Made by a program: the position numbers and the translations under genes. A stretch of 25,688 bases of DNA from Subdoligranulum variabile (lineage in GTDB: Bacteria > Bacillota > Clostridia > Oscillospirales > Ruminococcaceae): assembly GCA_004552305.1 (NCBI GenBank), contig SFOX01000042.1, positions 1 to 25,688 of the forward strand, in the 5' to 3' direction. Below are positions 7,790 through 17,749 of the stretch, one piece after another. Below the pieces are notes generated by a model. The model made no database searches and had not been told where the DNA came from. It saw only the letters and a program-made list of their open reading frames with translations. Positions within the stretch are counted from its first letter, which is position 1. Each line of letters starts with the position of its first letter.

Positions 7790-8533
7790 ATGACGTATTT
7801 ACTCTGGATCGCCTACAAGGGTACAAATTACGCCGGCTTTCAGGTGCAGCCCAATGCACTGACCGTCTGCGAGGTGCTGCAAAACGCCATGCAGGCGGTG
7901 CTGGGCTGCCGCCCCGATGTCAAGGGCTGCTCGCGCACCGATGCCGGGGTCCACGCCCGCCGCTTTGCGCTGAGCTTTGCCTACGACGGCAAGGTCCCCG
8001 CGCAAAAAATGGTGCAGGCGTTCAACGCCCACCTGCCGCCGGATATCCGCGCACTGGAAATCAGCGAAGCACCGCCGGATTTTCACGCCCGGTACGCCGC
8101 CCACGCCAAGACCTACTGCTACTATATCCGCAACGCCCGCATCGACGACCCCTTCACCTTTGACACCTGCGCCCGCGTGTCCCAGCCGCTGGACATCGCC
8201 GCTATGCAGGCGGCAGCGGCGCAGTTTGTGGGTACGCACGATTTTCTGGCGCTCTGCGCCTCCGGGTCGGGGGCGGCTGCCCACGGCGACACCGTGCGCA
8301 CCATCACCCGCTGCACCGTGCAGCAGCAGGGCGAAACGGTCGTCATTACCGTGACGGCGGACGGCTACCTATATAATATGGTGCGCATTCTGGCGGGGAC
8401 CTTGGTCGAAGTCGGGCTGCACAAGCGCACGCCGGATTCCGTTTTGCCGCTGCTGCAAAGCCGCGACCGCCGCCGGGCAGGGCAGACGCTGCCCGCCAAG
8501 GGCTTGTTTTTGGAGGATGTGGCGTATCTGTAA
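7790..8533 (+). CDS. truA: tRNA pseudouridine(38-40) synthase TruA
   Basis: TruA converts uridines 38-40 in the anticodon arm of many tRNAs to pseudouridine. The 247-residue product has the full two-subdomain family layout: N-terminal LLWIAYKGTNYAGFQVQPN, the catalytic loop GCSRTDAGVHA with the nucleophilic Asp (about residue 51), the central YAAHAKTYCYYI, the second-half motifs FVGTHDFLALCASGS and FLYNMVRILAG-like YLYNMVRILAGTL, and the closing PAKGLFLEDVAY. The start ATG lacks a recognisable ribosome site because repeat B1 runs almost up to it. Still, the protein begins exactly where the family does, so the start is sound. Confidence 0.95.
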   Translation: MTYLLWIAYKGTNYAGFQVQPNALTVCEVLQNAMQAVLGCRPDVKGCSRTDAGVHARRFALSFAYDGKVPAQKMVQAFNAHLPPDIRALEISEAPPDFHARYAAHAKTYCYYIRNARIDDPFTFDTCARVSQPLDIAAMQAAAAQFVGTHDFLALCASGSGAAAHGDTVRTITRCTVQQQGETVVITVTADGYLYNMVRILAGTLVEVGLHKRTPDSVLPLLQSRDRRRAGQTLPAKGLFLEDVAYL

Positions 8534-8560
8534 TTTTCAAACGAAAGGGGGCGCAGCGCC

Positions 8561-9883
8561 GTGAACAAAGCTGACCGGGAACGTCTGGAGCGCCGCAAGC
8601 GTATGCTGGCGCGTGAGCAGGGGACCCTGACCGATACCATACCCGGCACCAGCGGGGACATCGGTCTGCGCACGCCCAAACCCATCCGCCGCCGCGCCGC
8701 CGCCCCTGCCGGGCAGCAGCCCCCGGCGGAAAACGTAAAATCGCTGGAGCCGCTGTTCAAAAAGCGCCAGCGCCGCCGTATGGCGTTCGTCACGGCGGTA
8801 ATTGTCGTATTGGCGCTGTTTTTAGCGGGGCTTACCGGCACGCTGTCGGCGTCCATCGCCCTGCTGGCGGACTCGGTGGACAGTGCCGCACTCTATCTGA
8901 ACCGTTCCAGCGGCGGCTGGCCGGTCAACACCGGCATCAGCGACCCCGTGCAGATCGAGGAGCTGGCGGGCGGCTTTGTGGAGCTGGGCAGCAGCGATGC
9001 CGTCGTCTACTCGCCCTACGGCGTCAAGGCGTTTGCAATGCAGCCCGGCTACGCCCGCCCCGTGCTGGCGGTGGGCGGCACGCACTTTACCGTGTACAAC
9101 CGCGCCGGTAACGAGCTTACCGTTGCCAGCCGCACCGCCAAGCTGTACACCCAGACCTTTGACAACAGCATTTTGCTGTGCGCGATGTCCAACAATAACT
9201 CGCTGGCTGTCGTAACGGAGCTTTCGCGCTATACCGCGCAGCTGCGGGTGTATGATGCCGCTATGCACCAGACCTACAACTGGCAGACCACCCAGACGCA
9301 GGGAACCCCCATTGCGGTGGCGTTTTCGCCCGATAACCGCCGCTTTGCCGCCGGCACGCTGGCAGCCAGGCAGGGGCAGCTGCAATGCAGCATCTATTTT
9401 ATGGACACCGCCTCCGAGGAGGAGGGCGTTGCCTACAAGGCAAGCCAGGGCAGTATGCTGATGAAGCTGGACTGGCAGACCGAAAGCCGCGCCGTGGCGG
9501 TGTTTGACAGCTACCTTGCCGTGCTGGACCCGCGCACCGGCGCCGAGGTCTACCGCTACGATTTTGGCGGTGCTACGCTGCAAAGTGTGGCGGCGGGGCG
9601 GCGCCAAACGGCGCTTTTGCTGAACATCCGCGGCGGCAACAGCCTTGTGACGCTGGACGATACGCTGACCCCTATGGCGGAAATTCCCGCCCGGCAGGCG
9701 TATGGCATTTCCGCCACCGACACTGATATTTACCTGCTGTGCGCGGACGCGGTGGAATGCTACGGCTACGACGGCGTGCGCAAGTGGACGCGCAGCGACC
9801 TGCCCTCCCGCCCGCTGGCGGTCATCAACGCGCGGGAAATGCTGGTGTTTACCGGCACCCGCGCCGAAATTTTGCACGAATAA
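8561..9883 (+). CDS. DUF5711-family membrane-anchored beta-propeller-like protein
   Basis: The function is unknown. The 440-residue protein has a basic, probably cytosolic N-terminus (1-72), one transmembrane segment (about 74-95, MAFVTAVIVVLALFLAGLTG), and a large external part of repeated short beta-strand units resembling a WD40/PQQ propeller (for example VYSPYGVKAFAM, FTVYNRAGNEL, LRVYDAAMHQTYNWQ, VAFSPDNRRFAAG, LAVLDPRTGAEVYRYDFGG). The domain order and repeat style fit the DUF5711 family common in clostridia, an assignment made from memory of the family. The GTG start has AAAGGGGG at 8544-8551, 9 nt upstream. It lies 27 nt from truA and 15 nt from the CvpA-like gene, so the three are probably one operon. 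Confidence 0.8.
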   Translation: MNKADRERLERRKRMLAREQGTLTDTIPGTSGDIGLRTPKPIRRRAAAPAGQQPPAENVKSLEPLFKKRQRRRMAFVTAVIVVLALFLAGLTGTLSASIALLADSVDSAALYLNRSSGGWPVNTGISDPVQIEELAGGFVELGSSDAVVYSPYGVKAFAMQPGYARPVLAVGGTHFTVYNRAGNELTVASRTAKLYTQTFDNSILLCAMSNNNSLAVVTELSRYTAQLRVYDAAMHQTYNWQTTQTQGTPIAVAFSPDNRRFAAGTLAARQGQLQCSIYFMDTASEEEGVAYKASQGSMLMKLDWQTESRAVAVFDSYLAVLDPRTGAEVYRYDFGGATLQSVAAGRRQTALLLNIRGGNSLVTLDDTLTPMAEIPARQAYGISATDTDIYLLCADAVECYGYDGVRKWTRSDLPSRPLAVINAREMLVFTGTRAEILHE

Positions 9884-9898
9884 GAAAGAAGAACCCCT

Positions 9899-10570
9899 AT
9901 GGAAAATGCACCCTATCTTTACGATGTTTTGTTTTTAGCGGTCTTTGCGGTGGCTGCCGTCTGCAGCTGGCGCAGGGGCTTTCTGGCGGGGCTGGCAGAG
10001 CTGGCAGGCACGCTGTTCAGCGCCGCCGCCGCGATGCTTGGCACCCGCGCGCTGGCACCGCAGCTGTACGACTGGTTCGTGCGCGAGGCGGTGACCGAAA
10101 AGGTCCGGCAGGCGGTGACCGAAACCGGCACCGGGCTGGACAGCACGCTGCAGGGGCTGGACTTTTTGCCCGAAGCCCTGCGCGAAACGCTGACGGGGCT
10201 GGTCGAAACCGCCGGCACCGGACTGAGCGACCAGATCAGCACCCTGCTGGAGCCGGTCATCCTGCCGCTGGTGCAGGTGCTGGTGTTTGTGCTGCTTTGC
10301 TCGGTGCTGCGCATCGTGGTGGCACTGCTGGTCAAGCTGCTGCAATGCGTCAACGTGGTGCCGCTGGTGGGCGGGGTCAACCGCCTGCTGGGGCTTGTGC
10401 TGGGGCTTTGCACCGGCGCGGTGGACTGCTGGCTGCTGGCACTGGTTTTGTGGTTTTTGGCAAACCTTGCGGGCGGGCGCGTGGCGTTTTTGCAGCTTTC
10501 GGTGCTGAACCAAAGCGCCGTCTACCGCCTGTTTGGGGCGTTCAACCCCTTTGTACCCACGCTGGGGTAA
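9899..10570 (+). CDS. CvpA family membrane protein
   Basis: This is a 223-residue integral membrane protein. It has two N-terminal hydrophobic segments (about 7-22 and 28-48) and a polar loop (about 55-115) rich in Val/Thr/Glu helices. A long hydrophobic segment follows (118-148), then the family motif region VVPLVGGVNRLLGLVLGLCTGAVDC (153-177) and a last membrane helix (178-192). The P-L-x-G-x-x-N-R-x-x-G pattern is typical of CvpA/colicin V production proteins, whose molecular role remains poorly defined. The ribosome site is weak (GAAAGAAG at 9884-9891). Pairing with a DUF5711 gene suggests an envelope role, which is inference. Confidence 0.8.
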   Translation: MENAPYLYDVLFLAVFAVAAVCSWRRGFLAGLAELAGTLFSAAAAMLGTRALAPQLYDWFVREAVTEKVRQAVTETGTGLDSTLQGLDFLPEALRETLTGLVETAGTGLSDQISTLLEPVILPLVQVLVFVLLCSVLRIVVALLVKLLQCVNVVPLVGGVNRLLGLVLGLCTGAVDCWLLALVLWFLANLAGGRVAFLQLSVLNQSAVYRLFGAFNPFVPTLG

Positions 10571-10601
10571 GCGCCGCCGTAAATAATTTCTGAACTTTTC
10601 G

Positions 10602-10633
10602 CCCCGCCCCTTGCAAAATGGGCGGGGTTGTTC
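10602..10633 (+). terminator. Rho-independent terminator after the truA operon
   Basis: CCCCGCCC (10602-10609), a 10-nt loop, and GGGCGGGG (10620-10627) are followed by TTGTTC. The stem is a strong GC-only 8 bp and it sits 32 nt after the CvpA-like stop. The U-tract is imperfect. Confidence 0.65.
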
Positions 10634-10664
10634 AATAATGTGTATAAGGGCAGTTTGCCCTCCA

Positions 10665-10923
10665 GCTTGTCAAAAGCCCTTTTTCGGGTAGTAATGTAGG
10701 GATGGGTCTTGACCCATCCGCACCGCTGGCTGCGCGCAGCGCATAAAATCGCGCCGAAAGGCGCGTGCTTTCGAAATATATCGTGCCATCTGCCAGACTG
10801 CACGGAACGGTCACTGCGCCCGCAGGCGCGTTTCGGAGCGCAACCGCCGCACAGCGGCGGCTCTTAGCGCGGAGATAGACCGTTCCCTACAAATATTGGG
10901 TTTGTCGACAATCTGAATAGCAA
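10665..10923 (-). repeat. Modular palindromic repeat B2 (inverted relative to B1)
   Basis: Reading on the + strand, it starts GCTTGTCAAAAGCCC, then has the hairpin GGATGGGTC-TT-GACCCATCC (10700-10719) where B3 has a different arm sequence. It shares the middle module with GCGCAGCGCATAAAATCGCG and then has GGAACGGTC (10804-10812) paired with GACCGTTCC (10878-10886). Those two arms are separated by a 63-nt insert absent from B1 and B3. The E module after 10890 is shortened and diverged. Together with the GC hairpins at 10930-10965, it fills the 423-nt gap before clpE, in which no gene is seen. Confidence 0.85.
10814..10876. other. 63-nt insert inside a repeat hairpin loop
   Basis: Compared with copies B1 and B3, the loop between the GGAACGGTC and GACCGTTCC arms is enlarged by exactly this segment. 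The insert is itself built of hairpins: GCGCC-CGCA-GGCGC near its start and CCGCCGC-ACA-GCGGCGG in its middle. No coding potential is seen. It looks like one palindromic unit nested in another. Confidence 0.6.
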
Positions 10924-10993
10924 CCTACCCCTCCGCCCCTTTGGCGGAACGACCCGCCCGGCGGGTCCATTCACAGCATAGAGGTGAAGTACA

Positions 10994-13300
<2,307 letters not shown>

Positions 13301-13310
13301 CGATACAACT

Positions 13311-14270
13311 ATGAAACACTACCAACGCTTGGCGGCACTGCTGCTGGCTGTGCTGCTTTTGTGCGGCTGTATGCCGAAAATTCAGCGGGAGTACAAGACC
13401 GACATCCCCTTTGTGCAGACCCCTGCCCCCGTGCAGACCCCTGCCGCAGGGCGCAGCGCCGCCGAGCAGCGCTACGGCAGCGTCAAACTGCTGACCGAGC
13501 CGACGGTGCTGGTCAGCGTGTTTCTGAATGCCCCCGGCTGCGAGGAATGGACGGAGGAAGCGCGCACCGATGCACTGGCGCGGGTCGATACCGCACTGGA
13601 CTGGTTGGCGCAGCAGGGCAGCAGCTACGGCATCAAGACGCTGCTGTACCATGCCGACGGCGGCTACTACACGCTGCACAATGCAGTGTCAGGCGGCGAG
13701 CAAAGCGAGGAAAGCGATGCCCTGCTCGAGGAGCTGGACACCCTCAGCGCACGCATCGACACGGCGGACTTGCAGGCAAAATACAGTACAACCAACATAG
13801 GTATGCTGTATTTTTTGCCTGCGGGCGGCACGTCCTTTGCCATGGTCCACTATGCCGATTCGGGCGAGGCATACTATTATGAGTACGCCTGCCTGTACCG
13901 CTACGATGCCTACAGCCCCGACACCGAGCCGGAAAACCCCGCCACCTACGCCCACGAGATGCTGCACCTGTTCGGCGCGCCCGATCTGTACGAGGGCAGC
14001 ACCGACGCCTTTGTGGATGAGGCGCTGCTTCGCTACATAGAGCGCCGGTACCCCAACGACATTATGCACAGCACCTACGATACCGACGGCACCAGCCGCC
14101 TGCAGGATATTACCCAGACCATCAGCCCGCTGACCGCCTACTGTGTGGGGCTGACCGACACCTGCCCCGAGCTGGAATGGTTCCCCGCCTTGGCGGACGT
14201 TGCGCCCGGCGTGTTCAGCAGCGGCACAGACCCCGAACCGGACGAATTACCCGGCACCGTGGCGGCGTAA
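13311..14270 (+). CDS. Putative lipoprotein with metzincin-type zinc protease site
   Basis: A 319-residue predicted lipoprotein. Its signal peptide (1-19, LAALLLAVLLLCG) ends in a lipobox-like LLCGC with Cys20 as the lipidated residue, and a Pro/Thr-rich spacer follows (33-47). The mature part carries HEMLHLFGAPD (215-225), which fits the extended zinc motif HExxHxxGxxD of metzincin-like proteases. About 27 residues later comes NDIMHS (Met252), resembling a Met-turn. This suggests a cell-surface metallopeptidase. The family could not be named and the substrate is unknown. It begins 10 nt after the clpE stop without a strong ribosome site, so it may depend on clpE translation. A catalytically inactive relative cannot be excluded. 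Confidence 0.65.
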   Translation: MKHYQRLAALLLAVLLLCGCMPKIQREYKTDIPFVQTPAPVQTPAAGRSAAEQRYGSVKLLTEPTVLVSVFLNAPGCEEWTEEARTDALARVDTALDWLAQQGSSYGIKTLLYHADGGYYTLHNAVSGGEQSEESDALLEELDTLSARIDTADLQAKYSTTNIGMLYFLPAGGTSFAMVHYADSGEAYYYEYACLYRYDAYSPDTEPENPATYAHEMLHLFGAPDLYEGSTDAFVDEALLRYIERRYPNDIMHSTYDTDGTSRLQDITQTISPLTAYCVGLTDTCPELEWFPALADVAPGVFSSGTDPEPDELPGTVAA

Positions 14271-14294
14271 GGCAGGGGTTGCATCTGCGTTGCC

Positions 14295-14360
14295 AAAAAG
14301 CCCTTTTCCGGGTCAGCTTTCTTACAAGGCAAACGGGCACGGGCGAGCGATGCTCGCCCC
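14295..14360. repeat. Repeat fragment with GGGCGAGC palindrome
   Basis: AAAAAGCCCTTTTCCGGGT resembles the terminal AAAAGCCCTTTTTCGGGT of repeat B. It is followed by the hairpin GGGCGAGC-GAT-GCTCGCCC (14341-14359) and CTAC. It starts 25 nt past the lipoprotein stop and may also act as its terminator, although no good T-run follows the hairpin. Confidence 0.6.
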
Positions 14361-14407
14361 TACTAGCGTGGTAATTCTAAAGCCTTACTTTTAGTTTTAA
14401 TGGACGA

Positions 14408-14570
14408 GTAGGGGCGGGGCACGCCCCGCCCGCGACCCTATACTATAATGAATAGAATGGGTTGGCTTGTAGGCACGGCTACTATGCCGCCCGCTGCAGC
14501 CGTCCCTATAATGCGGTATGACGGGCAAACCGCACGGGACGCATATATGCGTCCCCTACAAACCTGCCGC
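14408..14570. repeat. Palindromic repeat cluster with unit A2
   Basis: GTAGG with GGGCGGGGC-AC-GCCCCGCCC (14412-14431) is followed by unit A2. A2 contains GGTTGGCTTGTAGG, a decayed first hairpin (14471-14492), and the perfect 20-nt palindrome GGGACGCATATATGCGTCCC (14536-14555), then CTACAAACCTGCCG. The latter palindrome is identical to 25538-25557 and matches the 5669-5688 hairpin except at the centre. The 339-nt gap between the lipoprotein and the AraC gene holds only these repeats. Confidence 0.85.
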
Positions 14571-14609
14571 ACCTCGTTCGCTGTATTGCCGTAAAAAAGG
14601 AAGTGTCCT

Positions 14610-15497
14610 ATGTACGAGATTTTTCCGCTGCGCATCGAGCAGCTGATCTCGGCCAGCAGCGCCGAATACCGCGCCGATGCCGAGCTGCCCGCCGCGCCCC
14701 ATGCGGGGTGGGTGCTGGTCTACCTGCACAGCGGCAATATAGAGGAACGCTGCGATGACCGCCGCATTTTGCTGCATCCCGGCGCGCTGCTGCTGCACCC
14801 GCCCGGCGAGGTCAGTGCTATGCGCACGGTGGGCGGCGTGCCGCCCGAGGTGCTGCGCGTGGAATTTCTCTGCGCGGGCGAGTCTGCCGGGCATTTGCAC
14901 GGCTTTGTGACCCATGCCGAGCCGGGCGAGCAGCAGGACACACAGTATATCATGCAAAAGGTCCGGCTGCTGTTTGATGCCGATGACCCCACCCGCCTGC
15001 GGGGCGAGCCTGCCCTGGGCGAGGTGCAGCAGATGGTGCTGCGGCTGGAGGATCTGCTGATCTTAATGGCGCGCCGATGCCGCCAGCCCCGCCGCCAATC
15101 TGCCGTGCGGCAGCAGCGCGAACGCCGCCAGACCGCCTTGGTGGAGGCGGCGCGCAGCTATTTTGCCGCCAACCTGCACAGCGAGCTGCATATCGGGGCG
15201 CTCTGCGAGGCTCTGGGCTGCAGCCGTGCGCAGCTGCAGCAGGCGTTCCGCGCCCGCACCCGCAGTACCGCCGGGGCGGAATTTACCGCCATGCGGCTGG
15301 ACTACGCCGCCCAGCTGTTGGCACGCGGAGCGCTGCCCGGCGAGGTTGCCGCCGAGATGGGCTATTGCTCGGGCGCACATTTCAGCAAAAAATTCCGCGA
15401 GGCGACCGGCAACACCCCCGCCGAGTACCGCCGCCAGCAGATGTACCTGACAGCCCGGCGGCAAAACAGGCAACAAAAAGATATAGACGAACCGTAA
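14610..15497 (+). CDS. AraC-family transcriptional regulator
   Basis: A 295-residue one-component regulator. The N-terminal half (about 25-105) looks like a small cupin-type sensing domain (WVLVYLHSGNIEERC..., RRILLHPGALLLHPPGE). After an Arg-rich linker (155-173), the C-terminal AraC DNA-binding domain has two helix-turn-helix units, LHIGALCEALGCSRAQLQQAF (about 193-213) and ALPGEVAAEMGYCSGAHFSKKF (241-262). The usual closing TGNTPAEYRR is present. AAAGGAAG at 14596-14603 supports the ATG. The effector is unknown. The galE gene downstream has its own strong promoter, so a regulatory link to it is only a possibility. Confidence 0.88.
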   Translation: MYEIFPLRIEQLISASSAEYRADAELPAAPHAGWVLVYLHSGNIEERCDDRRILLHPGALLLHPPGEVSAMRTVGGVPPEVLRVEFLCAGESAGHLHGFVTHAEPGEQQDTQYIMQKVRLLFDADDPTRLRGEPALGEVQQMVLRLEDLLILMARRCRQPRRQSAVRQQRERRQTALVEAARSYFAANLHSELHIGALCEALGCSRAQLQQAFRARTRSTAGAEFTAMRLDYAAQLLARGALPGEVAAEMGYCSGAHFSKKFREATGNTPAEYRRQQMYLTARRQNRQQKDIDEP

Positions 15498-15504
15498 ACG
15501 ACTA

Positions 15505-15533
15505 TTGACGGAACTGCCCCGACAAAGTAGAAT
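15505..15533 (+). promoter_or_regulatory. Strong sigma-A promoter for galE
   Basis: TTGACG (15505-15510) and TAGAAT (15528-15533) are spaced by 17 nt, each with 5 of 6 consensus bases. Transcription would start near 15540, giving a leader of about 74 nt before galE. The promoter begins 8 nt after the AraC-gene stop. Confidence 0.75.
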
Positions 15534-15613
15534 AAAGGTAGTAAGGGGCGGCTGCGCCGGCAGCTGCCTGCAACATAAGGCAATATCAATACATTGTAAA
15601 AGGAGCGTTTGTT

Positions 15614-16636
15614 ATGGCAATTTTGGTTAGCGGCGGTGCCGGTTACATCGGCAGCCATACCTGTATCGAATTGTTGGCCGCAGGCTACGACATTGTTGTG
15701 GCGGATAACTACTACAACTCCTGCCCGCAGGCTCTGGAGCGTGTGAAGCAGATCTCCGGCAAGGATTTCCGCTTTGTTGAGGCGGATATGACCGACAAGG
15801 CTGCCGTAGAAAAAATCTTTGCCGAAAACAGCGACATCGACTGCGTCATTCAGTTTGCCGCCTACAAGGCCGTGGGCGAAAGTGTATCCAAGCCCATCGA
15901 GTATTACTCCAACAACCTGTCCACCACGCTGAACATTCTGGACGTGATGCGGCACCACAACTGCCACAACATCATCTTCTCCTCCTCCGCCACCGTCTAC
16001 GGCGACCCCGCCAGCGTGCCCATCCGCGAGGATTTCCCCGTCGGCGGCACTACCAACCCCTACGGCACCACCAAGGTGTTCAGCGAGCGCATCCTCACCG
16101 ACTGCTGCAAGGCTGACCCTGAGCTGAACGTCGCCCTGCTGCGCTACTTCAACCCCATCGGTGCGCATCCCTCGGGCTTGATCGGCGAGGACCCCAACGG
16201 CATCCCCAACAACCTTGTACCCTACATCGCCAAGGTGGCAGTCGGCAAGCTGAAGGAAGTTCACGTCTTTGGCAATGACTATCCCACCCCCGACGGCACC
16301 GGCGTGCGCGACTACATCCATGTTGTCGATCTGGCGCGCGGTCACGTTGCCGCTGTGCATAAGCTGGAAGAAAAGCCCGGTCTGTTCATCTGCAACCTCG
16401 GCACCGGTCACGGCTACAGTGTGCTGGATGTCATCCATGCCTTCAGCAAGGCGTGCGGCAAGGAGCTGCCCTACGTCATTGACCCCCGCCGCCCCGGCGA
16501 CATTGCCGAGTGCTGGTGCGACCCCAGTAAAGCCAAGCGCGAGCTGGGCTGGGAGGCGCAGTACGGCATTGACGAGATGTGCCGCGACAGCTGGAACTGG
16601 CAGAGCCACAACCCCGACGGCTACAAGACCGTGTGA
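15614..16636 (+). CDS. galE: UDP-glucose 4-epimerase GalE
   Basis: GalE interconverts UDP-galactose and UDP-glucose, serving both the Leloir pathway and envelope polysaccharide supply. The 340-residue short-chain dehydrogenase-type protein has the NAD-binding GGAGYIGSH (7-15), the conserved DNYYNS loop (31-36), the QFAAYKAVGES strand (80-90), and the catalytic SSSATVYG (123-130). It also has the Tyr150/Lys154 pair in NPYGTTK and the substrate region LRYFNPIGAHPSGLIGEDP. Length is normal. AAAGGAG at 15598-15604 supports the ATG. Codon choice is more biased than in most neighbours, consistent with good expression from the promoter at 15505. Confidence 0.97.
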   Translation: MAILVSGGAGYIGSHTCIELLAAGYDIVVADNYYNSCPQALERVKQISGKDFRFVEADMTDKAAVEKIFAENSDIDCVIQFAAYKAVGESVSKPIEYYSNNLSTTLNILDVMRHHNCHNIIFSSSATVYGDPASVPIREDFPVGGTTNPYGTTKVFSERILTDCCKADPELNVALLRYFNPIGAHPSGLIGEDPNGIPNNLVPYIAKVAVGKLKEVHVFGNDYPTPDGTGVRDYIHVVDLARGHVAAVHKLEEKPGLFICNLGTGHGYSVLDVIHAFSKACGKELPYVIDPRRPGDIAECWCDPSKAKRELGWEAQYGIDEMCRDSWNWQSHNPDGYKTV

Positions 16637-16655
16637 CCCCAATAAAAACAACAAG

Positions 16656-16865
16656 AGCGGCATCCTGCGGGATGCCGGAGCGTGTCGGGAAACCCGACAC
16701 GCGCAAAGAAGGGGTTCGTCGCGGTGTGGCTGCGCCACGCTCCTGCACCCCTCCTTTGGATTCACCCTGTCGCATAAAATTGGGTTCTCATGCCTGACGG
16801 CGACTCGAACACAATTTTATGCTCTAGCGGTATTTCCATCGTCGGCACAGGTCCGCCGATGGGAA
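16656..16865. other. Hairpin-dense galE-araC intergenic segment
   Basis: The 298-nt gap holds no gene but a run of hairpins. These are CGGCATCC/GGATGCCG (16658-16677), CGTGTCGGG-AAA-CCCGACACG (16681-16701), and a long nested stem AAAGAAGGGG/CCCCTCCTTT (16705-16714 with 16748-16757, one mismatch) enclosing GTGGC-TGC-GCCAC. They continue with GCATAAAATTG/CAATTTTATGC (16772-16782 with 16812-16822) and an imperfect stem around 16833-16864. The 22-nt sequence at 16656-16677 is repeated exactly at 16896-16917. It could be a structured RNA or a repeat element inserted into a terminator. Confidence 0.55.
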
Positions 16866-16889
16866 TGGGTAGAAAATTCTCTTTTTTCG

Positions 16890-16925
16890 AAAGAAAGCGG
16901 CATCCTGCGGGATGCCGCTTTCTTT
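16890..16925. terminator. Bidirectional terminator between galE and araC-type gene
   Basis: AAAGAAAGCGGCATCC (16890-16905), loop TGCG, and GGATGCCGCTTTCTTT (16910-16925) form a perfect 16-bp stem. It has A-rich and T-rich outer arms, so it can end transcription from both galE (+) and the convergent AraC-type gene (-), whose stop is 10 nt away. Confidence 0.85.
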
Positions 16926-16934
16926 ATTTATAAT

Positions 16935-17717
16935 TTATACAAACATTTCCTCGCTGCGGGGCGGTAATTTGGGGATGACGCGGCGGGGGGCGGCGGCGGT
17001 GCGCCATGCGGCAGGGGAGATGCCCACCTCCCGCTTGAACACCCGGCACAGGTAGTTGGCACCCGAAAACCCTGTCAGCCCGGCGATGGTTTCCAGATTG
17101 TACTCATCGCTCAGCAGCAGGGATTTGACGGCTTCTATGCGTATGTTCGTCAGATATTTGCCCGGCGGCACGCCGATCTCCTGCTTGAACACCCGCACCA
17201 GGTGGCTTTTGGTCACGCCCAGCTGCTTGCTCAATTCCTCCACGCCGTACAGCGCCATATAATTCTGGCGGATCGCGGTCATCGCCTCGGCAACCAGCGG
17301 CGGCAGGGGACGGCTGGTTTCGTCCGCCTTGGCGACCGCACACAAAACGCCGTAGGCGACCGGGTCGGCGGGGGCGCTGTGCATCTGCGCCAGCAGCTCC
17401 GCCGCGCCGGGGCAGGAGGCGCCGTCCGCCCAGCGGGCGGCGCCAAGGCTCAGCAGGCAGGCGTCGGGGCATTGCCCCGTCAGCCGCACCGCCACCAGAT
17501 GGCAGTCCCCGCAGGGGGTCAGCGTCAGGGGCGAAGCCCCCAGCAAAATGTCCCCGCTCTGCCCCGGACGCTCGCCGTCGTTCAGCAGGCAGCCCCCGCG
17601 CGACAAAACCCCCACCCAAAGCCCCGCGCCGGTCAGCGTTTTCGGCGTTTTGCCGTCCAGCTCGGCAATTTCGGCGGCGGTGCAAAAAGATTCGGCATCA
17701 AATATCAATTTCCACAC
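16935..17717 (-). CDS. AraC-family regulator, divergent from sugar ABC ATPase
   Basis: A 260-residue one-component regulator. The N-terminal part (about 1-130) is Cys- and Gly-rich with the pattern of a short AraC-type sensing domain (GDILLGASPLTLTPCGDCHLVAV). The C-terminal DNA-binding domain has two helix-turn-helix units, YGVEELSKQLGVTKSHLVRVF (157-177) and YNLETIAGLTGFSGANYLCRVF (206-227), followed by the usual VGISPAAWR. The GTG at 17717 has GGA immediately beside it. A TTG at 17708 would have the same GGAG at an ideal 8 nt, so the true start may be three residues later. A perfect-consensus promoter lies at 17750-17778. Divergence from the ABC ATPase suggests it may control sugar uptake. 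Confidence 0.88.
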   Translation of the reverse strand: MWKLIFDAESFCTAAEIAELDGKTPKTLTGAGLWVGVLSRGGCLLNDGERPGQSGDILLGASPLTLTPCGDCHLVAVRLTGQCPDACLLSLGAARWADGASCPGAAELLAQMHSAPADPVAYGVLCAVAKADETSRPLPPLVAEAMTAIRQNYMALYGVEELSKQLGVTKSHLVRVFKQEIGVPPGKYLTNIRIEAVKSLLLSDEYNLETIAGLTGFSGANYLCRVFKREVGISPAAWRTAAAPRRVIPKLPPRSEEMFV

Positions 17718-17749
17718 TCCAATATCAATAAAATACTATTTTCAAATGT

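Noticed and set aside
10887..10993. CtsR or CIRCE heat-shock operator before clpE
   Set aside because: No GGTCAAA tandem or CIRCE inverted repeat could be found; the GC dyads there belong to the repeat region.
16783..16822. tRNA-like T-loop sequence (TTCGAGTC on the minus strand)
   Set aside because: The flanking bases do not form a T-stem, and no acceptor, D or anticodon stems can be drawn. It lies in the loop of a different hairpin.
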